Below, piece after piece: positions 32,814 through 43,617 of a stretch of DNA of 64,000 bases. Position numbers and translations under genes: made by a program. This DNA comes from Podospora pseudoanserina. Taxonomy: Eukaryota > Ascomycota > Sordariomycetes > Sordariales > Podosporaceae. The stretch lies in assembly GCF_035222485.1 (NCBI RefSeq), contig NC_085924.1, forward strand, positions 930,001 to 994,000. Reading direction: 5' to 3'. The notes under the pieces were generated by a model, which saw only the letters and a list, made by a program, of their open reading frames with translations, had not been told where the DNA came from and ran no database searches. Positions within the stretch are counted from its first letter, which is position 1, and each line of letters opens with the position of its first letter.

Positions 32814-33353
32814 ATGTCCAGAAATCCCAGCCGCTCCAACTCTCCCGCCCCTCGCCAGAGCACCATCACCGAGAGCACCCTCTCCTCCGGGTTTGGTGAT
32901 TATGGTTCCCCCGGAATAGAAGGCTTTGCTCGTCCTCCTTCTCGCAGCTCTAGCACGGCTGCCCAGCGTGGAAGCGCCAGCACCTTCAGCAGCACTACTG
33001 CTCAGCGTGGAAGCACAACCACCACGGCTGGCCGCACCCCCTCAACTCCGGCGCGCCCAGCCTCTCCCGGTCCTCGGCCAGGGAGCTCTGGCGGTGTTCG
33101 CCCAGGCAGTTCAGGTGGCGGTCGCCCAGGCAGCTCAGGCAGTGCAGGCTCCGGCGACTCCATCATTCCAACCGAGGGTAATGTGCCCGCAGCACTCCTC
33201 AACCGGGGCAAAAGGTCGCAGGAGGACAGGCAGAGGCTTGCCATTGGAGAGTCTAATGCTTCTATGCTGGATTCCCGTGGCCGTTCGGCTCGCCCCTCCC
33301 GTGACAGGAAGTCCAGAAAGGACGGCTCCAAGTCTTCTTCTCGCTCTCGCTAA
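32814..33353 (+). CDS. Ser/Gly/Pro-rich low-complexity protein
   Basis: Open frame of 179 residues preceded by a good start context (TTTCAAAATGTCC). Composition is dominated by Ser, Gly, Pro, Arg and Thr. Internal repeats are visible: AAQRGS/TAQRGS twice and RPGSSGG three times (about residues 90-108). A short more ordered stretch (VPAALLNRGKRSQEDRQRLA) precedes a basic, serine-rich tail (SRKDGSKSSSRSR). No signal peptide or membrane segment. Probably an intrinsically disordered cytoplasmic or nuclear protein. No family recognised. Confidence 0.6.
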   Translation: MSRNPSRSNSPAPRQSTITESTLSSGFGDYGSPGIEGFARPPSRSSSTAAQRGSASTFSSTTAQRGSTTTTAGRTPSTPARPASPGPRPGSSGGVRPGSSGGGRPGSSGSAGSGDSIIPTEGNVPAALLNRGKRSQEDRQRLAIGESNASMLDSRGRSARPSRDRKSRKDGSKSSSRSR

Positions 33354-33942
33354 GCGACTCGATGGGCTTGAGCGTGCAGGTGTCCGGCATTCGGAAAGGA
33401 ACTTGACTTGATTTCCCGCTTGGGTGGCGTATTGGGTTACATGTATCGTTTTGCTTTGTCGAGCTCGTTTTCGTTCTAGAATGGGTATGGATACATGGAG
33501 GAGGAGTTCTGGTTTGGGTGCTCGTTAGTGTCTGTGGTGTGGAAGAGATAACAATAGAAATTTGGGATGCCTTGCTGGACAAGGCTTTGCAAACCAATCC
33601 CCCGTTCCGTCTCTACGCCACCAAATGTGAATTGTTGCGCTGTACAGATGAGGTTACCACTCCGACTGCCTAGCTGGTCCTGTGGAGGGAGCCGGGCAAG
33701 GTCAGAAGAATTGCTGAGGCGCTAACCGCCATGTGTGTCGGAACACACATTTATCTGTTAGCGCAGTAGCACTTGCACCTAGTTATGGTGGCTGTGCTTA
33801 GGAGGCGGTGCTCCCGAACGCTGAGCTCATTAGAAACCTATGCGAGATCAACACTCACGAAAAAGCGCCAATCCACCCATGGTTCCCTTCCACAAGCCTT
33901 CATTCCCGGCGTTTCTTGACCACTTCGAACCACCACGACATC
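33354..33942. other. Intergenic
   Basis: Contains the 3' flank of the Ser-rich gene and upstream DNA of the next. No supported feature. Confidence 0.4.
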
Positions 33943-34356
33943 ATGGAACGCCCAACCCGACGACCCACCCAGCGTGCCGGCCCAGACAAGTCCCACTCAA
34001 CCGATCTTGGCTCGACCTCTACCGGGCCGAGCCATTCAACAACTGTGTCCACAATCGCTGTAGCTGGCGCCGAAATTGAGGCCAACCGGCAGCGGCGCCT
34101 CGAAGCCGAACAGGCGGCCGAGCGGGCCCGCCAAGATATTGAGCGGATCCTCCAGCGGGGTCCGCTATCGGAGGAGAGAATGGAGGAGCTGTCCATCGCG
34201 GCAGAGGAGTTTTATCGGCAGTCGATGGAAAGGAGGAGGAAGCGGCAGTTGAGAGAGCTGGCAATCGCTGCTGGAGTGTTTCTCGTAGCACTGGTTGCCT
34301 GGTGGGCTTGGTGGAGGATTGAATGGTGTAATTCTCAATTTGCAAGGCTCCAGTGA
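33943..34356 (+). CDS. Small tail-anchored coiled-coil protein
   Basis: From the ATG at 33943 the protein is 137 residues. The frame is open 45 codons further upstream, but that part is unlike protein and the context at 33943 (GACATCATGG) is better. The N-terminal 40 residues are Ser/Thr-rich and charged. Residues ~45-108 form a probable coiled coil rich in Glu, Arg and Gln (EANRQRRLEAEQAAERARQD). A single hydrophobic segment (LAIAAGVFLVALVAWWAWW) near the C-terminus would make it tail-anchored, facing the cytosol. No family known. Confidence 0.6.
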   Translation: MERPTRRPTQRAGPDKSHSTDLGSTSTGPSHSTTVSTIAVAGAEIEANRQRRLEAEQAAERARQDIERILQRGPLSEERMEELSIAAEEFYRQSMERRRKRQLRELAIAAGVFLVALVAWWAWWRIEWCNSQFARLQ

Positions 34357-35108
34357 CGATGATCGATCGACGTAACGTCAATTCTCCCGGCTGGTAGGTA
34401 GGATCTAAGATGGTGTTTAAACGGTCTGGTAGTAGAATGGGTTCGTAGGAGGAATGGACGGTCGAGGGATCAACGTCTTCGAACAGGATCTGCTTGAAAA
34501 GTAGGGATCGCGTCGATGACGGAATTGCTAGTGCTGATCTTCTAGTTTTTTTAAAAAGAATCAGTCAGTGGGATCCTGTTTCTAGTAAGGTACATATGGT
34601 AATACTAGCCGTCAGTGTAATGCGTGATGATGAATTCAAGGAGAAACTGTAGGGTAGTTGTTGCAGGAATAAAAATGACGCGGTTGCTCTGGTTAGAGTG
34701 TTTTTGTCAAGGAACGGAGCCCCTAAGGGCAGTGCCTTCCCGTCGGAATTCAGCTACAGTCGGGTGGTAGGCTAGCAGGATTGCACTCAGATGTCGCGCC
34801 GCCAAAGTAGGAGAAGGCACTACCGCACCTACAGTACAGGTACTCCGGCTTCCGCCTTTTCATTATGCCATGCCCAGGCTCACCCTGGCCGCACGTTTGA
34901 CAGTCCGCCCGAGCCGTCCTACTTCCAACCGTCAAAATTTCCATCGATTCTGGCCATACGTTACACGGGCAGGCAAGACACACAAAGCTCCTATGTGTAC
35001 GATTTATAGTTTTCTGGTCCTCCGCCATAGCCCCTGTCTCCCTGTCTCTTTTACTAACAGGCTTATGCACCGATCTATCAAAGTTTCTCGCGTTAGCATC
35101 GGATTCTA
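34357..35108. other. Intergenic
   Basis: A cysteine-containing minus-strand frame at 34750-35070 lacks a defined zinc-binding pattern and is not called. Nothing else recognised. Confidence 0.35.
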
Positions 35109-35123
35109 TAGCTGCTCATGCGC

Positions 35124-35653
35124 CTAAAGGTCCCAAGAAGCGAAACTTTGACATACCTGCCAAACATCCAACCCAACCCCAACCTCATTCGGCCCTCCAG
35201 TGGCATACGCAACAGCCGAGTTCAACCACTCGTACTTTGGGCTCGCCGTCTCGAACAGGATGTGCACATGAGGCGCGTGTCCCTTCTCGAAGATCAAGAT
35301 CGTGGCGTTGTCATCGGTGTGCAACGAGTAGAGGGCGTCTGGGCTGAACACACCCTGGCGTGAGGTCAGGCCCCAGTCGAGACCCTTTCCAACTGTCCCT
35401 ATTTGTGGTATTAGCGACACAACATTCGTTTGAACGGGTCGCAGTTCCTACCACTGATCTTCGGGCCTACAGCATTCCCGCCCGAGATTGTCAAGAGATC
35501 CCTTGTGCCGTAGGGGACAGAACCGATGGAAATGGGCTCCGCGAATGTCAGGTTAACGCTGAAGAGGTAGGTTAGGGTCGGAGGGGCGGGATCGACAGCT
35601 AGCACTGCCACAGCGAGGGCACAGAGGGCAGATAAACTACTAAGGGATAGCAT
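35124..35653 (-). CDS. Secreted DUF3237 (UPF0311-like) protein
   Basis: Exon 1 is 35653-35452 and exon 2 starts at 35398 after a 53-bp intron. The ATG at 35653 gives a signal peptide (MLSLSSLSALCALAVAVLAVD). The mature part has the DUF3237 order: LTYLFSVNLTFAEPISIGSVPYG, the glycine-rich ISGGNAVGPKISG turn (spans the splice), then VGKGLDWGL, ALYSLHTDDNATI, and YEWLNSAVAY near the end. Read straight through, the frame ends at 35124 after GLDVWQVCQSFASWDL. A consensus donor (CAG/GTATGT) after GLDVWQ and an AG 40 bp later would instead give a short end, AHEQL. I cannot tell which is used. Function of the family is unknown; beta-barrel proteins of about 150 residues. Confidence 0.78.
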
Positions 35654-36402
35654 GATGGTGACTGAGTGCTGGCTAGGTAACAAAGGGTTGGTTTGGAGCC
35701 AACTCCAAAGCTCAGAAAGGAAGCAACAATGATCATTTATACTTGCTGTTTTTCATGTGACCCTGTCAGCACTACGAGCCGCCACCTCATATCCTCCCGC
35801 GTTCGCACAACAGAGTAGCTAACGGCTAAACTGGAACCACAACAGAACCCTGCAGTGATTAGGTGCCCTCTTTTGCCTGAAGCAACCAGCACATACATCG
35901 CAGTCAGATCTGTCTCGCACATCACCGGGAATCACAAGAGTCCGAGGAGATAGATCACCTCGGGATGAGATCGCCTTGTTCCTGCAGGTAATATCTGAAG
36001 CGAGTCGGTTCCTACATACATCCGTGGGACAGTTGGGCCTAGAAGTTCCTATCAATACGCCAAATATCATCAGCGAACAGCTAAAACAATTCATGAGGAT
36101 ACATTATCGTATGCGCAAAAGAAACCGAAATCAATTGACCATCTCCTCTACTAAACGCTCAAAGCTATCGATGCCAAAGATAGGAATCCCGTTCCCATCC
36201 TATGCGACCAGTCTCAGGCCAGCCACTCCACTCCCATGAATTACTTGCCCATTCCAGACGGGTGTCGACATGCCCCCAAATAGCACCCGATCCTCCTCCC
36301 CCAGATCTCAATCGGATACCATCAGTTCCATGCCTACTCATTCATCTCCCAAGCAAGATCCATATCATCGCCATTGTTGGTATTCCCCGGTAGTCAGGGA
36401 AG
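35654..36402. other. Intergenic
   Basis: Promoter side of the DUF3237 gene and 3' flank of the next minus-strand gene. No supported coding sequence or repeat. Confidence 0.4.
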
Positions 36403-36865
36403 CTAGAGCCAGACCCAAGAACCCTGGATGCGGCCACGGCCGAGATCAGCGAGCTGCGAGAAGGCAGCGGGGCTGAGATCCAAGCTGCCGGCGGAGCAGG
36501 CAGGGCAGCGGTCGACAACGGCGACCTCGACGGACTTGCCCTCGAAGCTGGCGCGGAGGCGGCGACCGCAGAGGGGGTTGTTGTTGGGGTTGCCGCCGGG
36601 GGTCCGGGGGTCGAAGTCGGCGTGGGAGAGAGCGACGACGAACTCGCTGTCCTGGTGGAGCTGGGCGCAGGCGCCGAGGCCGACAGAGGAGCCTGTCTAG
36701 GTGGTGGTTAGTAACTGGCATTTAGAGTTGTTTGAGATATAGAGTGGACATACTGTAGTGGGTGAAGTCACCGGAGGCGGCGGCGGCAGCGTTGGTAGGG
36801 GCAGCCATGGCAGAGGAGGCGAAGATGGCGACGAGGCCAGCAGTGAAGGTGGTGAAAGAGACCAT
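36403..36865 (-). CDS. Small secreted double-psi beta-barrel (RlpA/expansin-like) protein
   Basis: Two exons on the minus strand, 36865-36754 and 36692-36403, with a 61-bp intron (GTATGT donor, ACTAACC branch, CAG acceptor). The spliced product is 133 residues and no single frame shows it whole. Residues 1-21 are a signal peptide (MVSFTTFTAGLVAIFASSAM, then AAP). The mature part has the double-psi barrel pattern of fungal RlpA/barwin-like secreted proteins: VGLGACAQLHQDSEFVVALS, NPNNNPLCGRRL, the VAVVDRCPACSAGSLDLSP core with the conserved Asp-Arg-Cys, and a final GRIQGSWVWL. Conserved cysteines suggest two disulfides. Such proteins occur in cell walls or effectors; no enzymatic activity is assumed. 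Confidence 0.85.
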
Positions 36866-37821
36866 TTTAACGGTTGTGGAAGGTTTGTTGGTTCTAAGGG
36901 GTGAAGGTGAGTTGTGAGAGTTGCTTGAGAGGTCTCAAAGAGTGAAGTGATGGATGTTACTGCGTGGTGAAGAAGAGAAAGGGGAGGCAGTAGAGGTAGG
37001 AGAACGATGTCTTTATTGGTTTCTGAAAGAAGTCTCTGGGGGAGGGCGTCGAAGGTCACAATGGGTCATCTGGAGCCCATCCGTACGTACCCCACTGCTT
37101 GGGTCAAAGGAAAGGAGCGGTAATACAGGAGATAGTGGGTCTGTACTTGGGATGAGGCCGGCTATCTCTATCCCGAGGTCTCTTTCGGGAGCCATAGGGG
37201 GTCATTCCGTTTGCTGCGCCAGGTTCATTACTTAGGATGATCGCCTGGAGTCTTTGTTTCGGAGCTCCTGGAGGTCACGGTAACCTCAGCCCAATGGAGA
37301 TCGAGATATCAACAAATTCCAGTACAACGGAAAGCAGTGGTCATTTAGTATCTGAGACCCTGCACATTCATTTCTAGTTGCTCCTCCTTTTCCGCCGACA
37401 GTCACACCCTGCCGTTTGGGGCCGTAAGACCCCGCCTGACGCTCTGTTGAATCCCGATATCAAGAGCGCTGCTCCGGCTTGCTGGAGCAAATGGCAGAAG
37501 AATAAAGAAGGGAATCAGATAGTTTGGGGATCTCGTCTGTTGAGGGTGTCATCTTTCAGCTTGGAGCTCTCATCTGGTTGCTGATAGCTCACGAGAGACT
37601 CGAGCGTGGGTTAGGGTTGATGCCTCAAGCCCCTTTTTCTTTGTTTACAGCTGTGGATCCATACTTCCATCACGACGGCAACGTCCCTTTTGCTGATGTG
37701 ACACTAGACGTGGAATCATTTCAGGGACTTCTTCAACAACGATTGTCTAAGTTCTTACCATGTATCCAATGCTACGATCGATCTTTGATATTATTCCACC
37801 ACGAAATACCCAACCTAACCA
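36866..37821. other. Intergenic
   Basis: Upstream of the barrel protein on one side and 3' flank of the SET gene on the other. Long frames in 37524-37920 are shadows of the SET-gene strand. Nothing else seen. Confidence 0.4.
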
Positions 37822-38807
37822 TTATCCATCCAGCGCCGCCTCCAGCGTCATCTTACCCCAAAGCCAGTCATCCACCTCCGACCCCTCCATCCTCGCCACC
37901 TCATCAGGGGGAGACCTACCCCTCAACTGCCACGACGCATGCTGAGAAGGGTCCTCCACATACCCCCCAACTTCGCAACCTCAAGACTATCCTCCCCCTC
38001 AATTACAACCCTAACCTCGAGCGCCCGCTGAGCAAAGATATTGGCCCTCCTCTCATCCGCATACATACACGCAATCCGAAACGCAACAACATGCACCTTC
38101 GGAATCGACTGATCCCAGATCCCCTCCTCCCTAAAAACCGCAAACATCTCCCGCAACAGCGCCAGCGCCTTTGCGTAATAGAACGTCCCATTACCATCCT
38201 CGAGTTCATGCTCAATCGCCGCAATCTCCAACAACCACATATTGCTCTCCTCGCTCGCCCCCGGCGGCAAACCACACAGCTCGCACTCGCAGTGAAAGAA
38301 GAAGCAATCCTCCAAAACCTTTTGGCGGTGCACCCGCGGTCCAGTCTGCGTCATGTACGAGACGGTGAGCTCCTCCCCGTCTTGAATATCCCTCAGCGCG
38401 TGGATGGTCAACCGCTCGGTCTTGTTATTCCAATTGTAATGTGTGTTGGGCCGGCAAGAGTGATCCATGCGAGACATCTCAAGGAATAGCCCACCCTCCG
38501 GTTCGTGGGTGCCAAAGAGGAGGACGTTGGTTTTGGCGATGCCGAAGATGGGCCTGACACCCGATTCTTTGCTGTACGAGTTGCGCAGGGAGACGTAGGC
38601 ACGCTTCTGGTCCTTGATTAGGTGGTGAAGCTCCGAGACGATGAGCGCTTCTAAGACGTCGGGACGTATTTCGACAGATGAGACCTGGAATAAGGGCGCT
38701 TCGGAGAGGATGCGGGTTCCTTTGGGGATTTTGGAGGTGGCGATGAGTCCTCTGCCTTTGCCAGGGACTTCGCGCATGACGTAGGATTTTGTGGCGGCTT
38801 TCTCCAT
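37822..38807 (-). CDS. SET-domain protein with apparent 3' frameshift
   Basis: From the ATG at 38807 the SET domain begins almost at once: VPGKGRGLIATSKIPKGTRI, then MSRMDHSCRPNTHYNWN (the N-H-S-C-x-P-N motif with Asp for Asn), DGEELTVSY and the post-SET cysteines FFHCECELCG. A helical region (LALLREMFAVFREEG, HVVAFRIACMYADE) follows, as in fungal SMYD/SET5-like proteins. The open frame ends at 37923, but a continuation in another frame (VEDPSQHASWQLRGRSPPDE to a terminal EVDDWLWGKMTLEAALDG, stop at 37822) looks like the expected C-terminus. The switch lies at a six-base homopolymer (37963-37968). It may be a real mutation or a sequencing error. A lysine methyltransferase role is likely from family; target unknown. 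Confidence 0.8.
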
Positions 38808-39478
38808 TGTGACTTGGAGATGTCCGGAACGTCGATCGATTGAGAGCGTAGCCAAGTCACCTCCTGTCAAGCAATCGATAGTGATCTTGAGAACCTGGGG
38901 AGGACACGAGAGGAGTCGGGATGCTGAAGAAAGAAGTTTTTGTGGCCCGTTCTTGATATTTCAGTATCGGCTATGTAGCAGGGAGGAGCAAGATGGTGTT
39001 CAGCCCATCGGCAGGCCAGAAGTCTTTTATGTTGGCAGAAGGGATCAAACCATCTTTCACTCGAGTCGGAGACGTGCCTTTGTTTGCTACCAAATACCGG
39101 TGGATGTTTGCCAACAAAATTTAGACAGATCTTGTCGGCCCTGTTCAGGTCAATGTTAGTGTACCCATCCGTAGATAGGTATGTAAGAAAGAGTAGCACA
39201 TGAAAAGCGCTTACGCCGTAAGGTCAATCAGAAATACTCAGTGGTTGCAACCTAGGGGCTGGGAACACATGTTTGTATTTGAGTCCTCTAGTCTGATCAA
39301 TATCTCCATCTTATCTCACTGATTTCTTCGGAACGCCTCCTACGCCCCCATTGATCAAGGTGCAGTTTGTGATATTCCTTATCCTGAGTCCAATCGTCAC
39401 AATTGCAGACGTACGCGAACTCGATTCTCAATGCACAATCTTCAAATGACGCCAGTATAGATCCTTGCGAGACTTTCT
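38808..39478. other. Intergenic
   Basis: Upstream of the SET gene. No supported features. Confidence 0.4.
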
Positions 39479-40039
39479 CTAACCACCCAGCACATTTACA
39501 TTTCGGGATGTTGTCATATCGAACTCGTGGGTATCGCTGGTGGTTGAGGGGAGGGGTCGGTTCGACACTTCTTGGTTGGAGAAGGAAACCTCAGGAATGG
39601 CAGAAGAAAGCTGATTCTCTTCCTGCGTCGGCATACCCGCGATAATAGATAACTGTTGAAATTGCCCTGCGTGGGATTCAACCACCTTGGCTTGCTTTGG
39701 TATCCCGATTTCAGGAGATGGCTTCTCGCCTCGGCCCCTCTTTGGTCGACCGCAAGCATGAAAATGGTGTTCGTGGTATGCTCTATCTTGTGTAGAACTA
39801 ACCCCCGTGAGCGGCAAGACGTTCGAAGGGCTGTAACTTCCAGGTGCAGTATACAGCCCAGCCTGCCGGTATTCTGCCAGCCAAACAACAGGAATGTAAG
39901 AAGTAATCGAAGAGAGACGCTTGTAGGGATCGCAGCTTGTCAGCCCGCTGACATCCGTCGGGTATTTCTTGTCCCAGATCAGATCACCTTCCCGGTCATC
40001 GGGTACATTGGTTCCAAAGCTGGGTAAGCAGGTTGTCAA
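39479..40039 (-). CDS. Possible hypothetical protein or 3' exon of the C2H2 gene
   Basis: A 186-residue open frame just downstream of the zinc-finger gene on the same strand. It has a fairly even amino-acid composition (GDLIWDKKYP, PYKRLSSITSYIPVVWLAEY) and a Ser/Thr-rich end. The first methionine-like codon may not be its true start; it could be joined by splicing to the upstream zinc-finger frame. No domain recognised. Confidence 0.3.
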   Translation of the reverse strand: MTTCLPSFGTNVPDDREGDLIWDKKYPTDVSGLTSCDPYKRLSSITSYIPVVWLAEYRQAGLYTAPGSYSPSNVLPLTGVSSTQDRAYHEHHFHACGRPKRGRGEKPSPEIGIPKQAKVVESHAGQFQQLSIIAGMPTQEENQLSSAIPEVSFSNQEVSNRPLPSTTSDTHEFDMTTSRNVNVLGG

Positions 40040-40170
40040 TACGTAATATACAAATGCTGTGCCCCTGATCCCATGGCGACGTACCCGTCATTCTCCATTC
40101 CAACCATATATGACATGGACTGTCCACAACCAGTATTTGCCTGCACCAGACGCCGATTAGTCGGGACGAT

Positions 40171-40830
40171 TCATAAGCACCATTCGATATCCATAGATAC
40201 ATTCTGATCCCAACCCGAATCCTCGTCCTGTTGGGATCTCTTTGATGATGAGACTTCCTTATCAGAATTCTCCACTCCGTAGTTGTCTTTATGGTGGCGA
40301 AGTGCAAGCAAGGCAACTTCTACATGATGGCGTCCGATATGCCGTGTATAGTCCCTCAGGCCAGGTAGTTGTTCTTGACACAGGAGGCAAATGGAAACTG
40401 TCTCAGAAGCATGCGGGATTCCTCTCAGAGCCTTCTCGACCTCATAACTTTCTGAGCGCAAGGTGTCATGGGCATTGTCTATATGTTCCTTGAGCATCCT
40501 CGCTGATAAAAGCGTCTCGTTGCATTCGAATGGGCAGAACCAAGAGCGCCAGTGCTGACTTTCGACATGATTTACCCATTCTTGACGTGTGGTATAGTGT
40601 GTTTTTGCAGTTTCGCAATCCGGCTCTATGCATACATAAGGCTTGAGGTCGCCAAACACATGTCTTCTGTAATGTTGTGTCGAGGGAAATCTTTTGCTAT
40701 TTCGGACTCTCTCCGGGGTTGTCGCAATAGCAAGAGGCACCCCACCCACTTTGCTGTTTATGTTATTTTCAATTACACGCTGGTCGAAAATGGAAATCAG
40801 AAATAAAATCTGCGGCCAAAAGATACTTAG
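40171..40830 (-). CDS. C2H2 zinc-finger protein, 5' end not defined
   Basis: The clear part (40749-40171) has no ATG at its left edge; the frame stays open to about 40830, where TTTTGGCCGCAG could be a splice acceptor. It reads HYRRHVFGDLKPYVCIEPDC, EWVNHVESQHWRSWFCPFEC, LKEHIDNAH, then SICLLCQEQLPGLRDYTRHIGRHHVEVALLAL. This C2H2 arrangement with the RHI/LGRHxExxALxxL ending is typical of a large fungal family often fused to, or located near, NLR and ankyrin proteins. The start and any N-terminal domain were not found. It could be the intact C-terminal part of a longer gene or a fragment. Confidence 0.6.
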   Translation of the reverse strand, partial: LSIFWPQILFLISIFDQRVIENNINSKVGGVPLAIATTPERVRNSKRFPSTQHYRRHVFGDLKPYVCIEPDCETAKTHYTTRQEWVNHVESQHWRSWFCPFECNETLLSARMLKEHIDNAHDTLRSESYEVEKALRGIPHASETVSICLLCQEQLPGLRDYTRHIGRHHVEVALLALRHHKDNYGVENSDKEVSSSKRSQQDEDSGWDQNVSMDIEWCL

Positions 40831-41823
40831 GGCTTCAGGTCAATACAAACAGCGTAACGGGCTGAGCCCTGTGGTGGCTTCGGCAACCCGCGGCTGTGGT
40901 GGACCTGCCGGGTAGGGCGTGGTCTCACCGACAACCCCTGATGAAGCTATTCCCACTTCGCGGGTAGCGCGTGCGTGCCTCGAGCTCCTTAGCGAACTAG
41001 GTGAATCTCCCGATAACCCGCAGGTTACTTTACGACTTTTTCTCGGCTAATCTAAGCTTCCTAGTATCAAGCGCAGTCGCGCCCTGAAATCGATTCTTCG
41101 CCGTAAACCCAGGCAGGTTTTCCATTGAACCACCCATAACACAAGGGCCTTTGGCCCCTTTTAGCGCCGCTCACAGTGAACCCTAACCCTCACAGCGCTT
41201 CAAACCCAAACGCATCTAGCAGCATCCAGAAGCCAACTCTATCAAGGCACCTATCAAGCATTGCGACTAGTGCGCAAATGAAGCCCGGCCCGATATTTGG
41301 TGAGCGGCCGGTGATGGGGGTAATTGGGTCGCGATCGAGACCTGATGCTGGACCAGGTCTCTGGATGGTCATATGACGCAGCAATATGGAACTTACCAGG
41401 ATCTGTGCCAATGTGTCGATACGACATATTACGACCATCAGCGGAGTTCATGGCTTAGCTAGCCCTCAAGCTCTCGCTAGAGATGACGTGTGGCTACAAC
41501 GCCCCGAAGCTTGGTAGGGTCAATGGAACGTCGGTTAAACACAAATCGGGCAACTGACTGGGGACAGATTGTCGACTTGGTCCACTCTAGAGGTGAATAC
41601 GAGGGCTGAGTCCACCAATCATCATCGTTATCGCTTTGCACCTAGGTATTTGCACTGGTAGTTAAATGCTGCGGTCCTGCTTTGTTTCTCTAGTACCTTC
41701 ACTTTTAAGCAATAGTCCTTCGCAATCGGCTCAAGCACAAGATAGCTGGCTCACACTCACTAGACTGAACAACTTTCAAACCACATATTCAATTCACCGC
41801 ACTCCAGCCCGCCAATTGCCAAA
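40831..41823. other. Intergenic with a GC-rich block
   Basis: 40855-41165 differs in composition from its neighbours and has no coding pattern; it could be the end of an old transposon. At 41178-41192 two CCCTAA telomere-type units occur, too few to mean more than chance. No gene. Confidence 0.4.
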
Positions 41824-42338
41824 ATGAAGCTCTCACTTCTTGCACTGGCCAGTGCTACTTCCGCGGCCGTCATCACCACGCGCGATGTTGTTTTCGAAGC
41901 CCGCAACTTCACCGCCAGCTGCGTCCCTCACAGCGCCATGTGCTTGTAAGCAATCCCCCCCCCTTGAACTCTCACCACAATTCCTTCCTATCCAACACGT
42001 TAATATTAACACGAGACAGCTACTCCCTAAATGCCTTCATGCCTGGAACCATGGACACCCTAGGCTACAACTGCACCGCCTCCGGTGTGGGTGGCGTGGG
42101 AATCCTCCCCGAGATCAAAGGTGGCACCTGCCCTCCGTCATCGCGTACTTTCGACGTCCTCCGAAACGAGACCGGTATGACCGTCATCGTCAGTGTTCAA
42201 GTCTCTCGTCTTAGCTACACCAGGGGCGCGCATTTCATCCCAAGTGAGCAGATCCAGATCATCAAGGGCGTTACTCCGACTGGGGATTACACGGCCTATG
42301 TTGGACCCAAGGACTTTCCGCTGGAGCGGATATGGTAG
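41824..42338 (+). CDS. Small secreted protein, Alt a 1/Hrip-like
   Basis: Exons 41824-41945 and 42020-42338 with a 74-bp intron give 146 residues. A signal peptide (MKLSLLALASATSAAV) is followed by VVFEARNFTASCVPHSAMCF, YSLNAFMPGTMDTLGYNC and a C-terminal beta-rich part (TFDVLRNETGMTVIVSVQVS, HFIPSEQIQI). The pattern of FxARxFxASCxPHSxxCxY and SRTFDVxR matches a family of small ascomycete secreted proteins annotated as Alt a 1/hypersensitive-response-inducing-like. Four cysteines could form two disulfides. Family assignment is from memory; the secreted nature is seen directly. Confidence 0.75.
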
Positions 42339-43369
42339 TGCAGGGATGATGGACGTTGAATGCGGGGCATAGATATGCAAGATGTTCGTGATCATGCAGC
42401 ACATTGTCACCTGTGGATTTCAGCTGCGTGCAGACGTTATGATAATATGTATCACCTCGTACTCGATCCCGCGGTAGAACCAAAAATGAAAAAAATTGAA
42501 AATGAAAATCGAAAGAACAAAAAAGGCAAACAGAATACACTGCCTGGTTGCTCGAAGGAGATCACTTGGAGCTCCCATGGTAAGGTTAACTGGAATCTAA
42601 CAGTTACCAAACGCAACAATAGTGAGTGTTCCACCGCTGGTAGTCAAATGCTTGGCCTAAAATAAAGAAAATAAAGGTTTGTACTACCGTAGAATCTCGC
42701 GAAAGTCGGATTTTCCTTGTGGCTGGACCTAATAGATGAGCGAATCGTGGTTTTCGGCGATAAGTCTGAGTAGTGTGGAGCAGAATGGCATCTCAGATAT
42801 CACGGCAAGGCTCGTGTGAGCAGTATGGAGTTGATAGGAGAGCTGTGTACTGGGGTGGTAGTTAAGGTGGATGCTTGAGAGCTTAGTAAGTGGGTTTGAC
42901 ATGCGGATGGAATGCTATGGTGGGATATAAATACGGTCCTGTACGCTCCTTTTGAACTTTTCCTTTTGTTTAGTTACTATTATCAGTTCAATATATGCTT
43001 TAAGATAACTGCGTGGGCTCTAATCTCCATAAGTAGTATGTTGAGATGCGTTTGTACGGGCGCATCTCCAACATGCTAGGCTTACATAGTATGGATATGC
43101 GAGTGTTGCTATTTGTCCTAGACCTTAAGAATGTACGTAAGGATTAACATCCACTTAGTACCCCAAGGCATTAATTACTCTATAAAAAACTAAGAACAGC
43201 CAGCAAACGGGAGACCGATGTCACCTTGTTCTAAACATTACCTTGTCTTGGGTCAACATCTTGCAGACTCACCAAGATGGTCCACGGCGTCTCCACACAA
43301 CACGACGAACGATAGGACGGTCGCAAGTTGCAACCTGCGGTGTCTAGCACGGAGAGCGTGGTGCGCTCT
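42339..43369. other. Intergenic
   Basis: Contains the hairpin listed at 43030-43084 and a TATA-like ATATAAATA near 42926 with no gene after it. No coding sequence supported. Confidence 0.4.
43030..43084. repeat. Near-perfect inverted repeat (hairpin)
   Basis: Left arm TAAGTAGTATGTTGAGATGCG (43030-43050) and right arm 43061-43084 are inverted copies with one mismatch and two small gaps, around a 10-base loop. It would form a strong hairpin in DNA or RNA. Confidence 0.7.
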
Positions 43370-43560
43370 TTACTCGACGCTTGCTCTCAGTTTGAGGGGC
43401 CCTTGGAAGAATTCGGCCAGAGGAGAGTGGCCATCCTGCGCATTGATATCTGCGCCCTTCTCCACCGGCATCTGGGCGACCTTCTTGTAGCCTCCAGAGG
43501 AAGTGGCCTGGAGTTGGGTCATGGAGCTCGGCCGAGATGTCGGTGTCAGGAGCAACGCCT
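43370..43560 (-). pseudogene. Ankyrin-repeat relic
   Basis: A minus-strand frame contains GGYKKVAQMPVEKGADINAQ, which matches the second half of an ankyrin repeat (GxxxVVxxLLExGADVNAQ). Flanking sequence lacks further repeats. It is probably the remnant of a longer ankyrin/NLR protein. Confidence 0.55.
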
Positions 43561-43617
43561 GATTGATGTATTTTAAATCTATCCCCTGCGCTACAATCGC
43601 AAGAACCCAGTTTCCAC

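Noticed and set aside
34750-35070. Cys-rich minus-strand frame
   Set aside because: Cysteine spacing does not match a known zinc motif and no plausible gene structure surrounds it.
37524-38489. 321-residue plus-strand frame
   Set aside because: Antisense of the SET-domain gene; Pro/His/Arg-rich and without motifs.
41178-41192. CCCTAACCCT telomere-like motif
   Set aside because: Only two units, not enough for an interstitial telomere tract.
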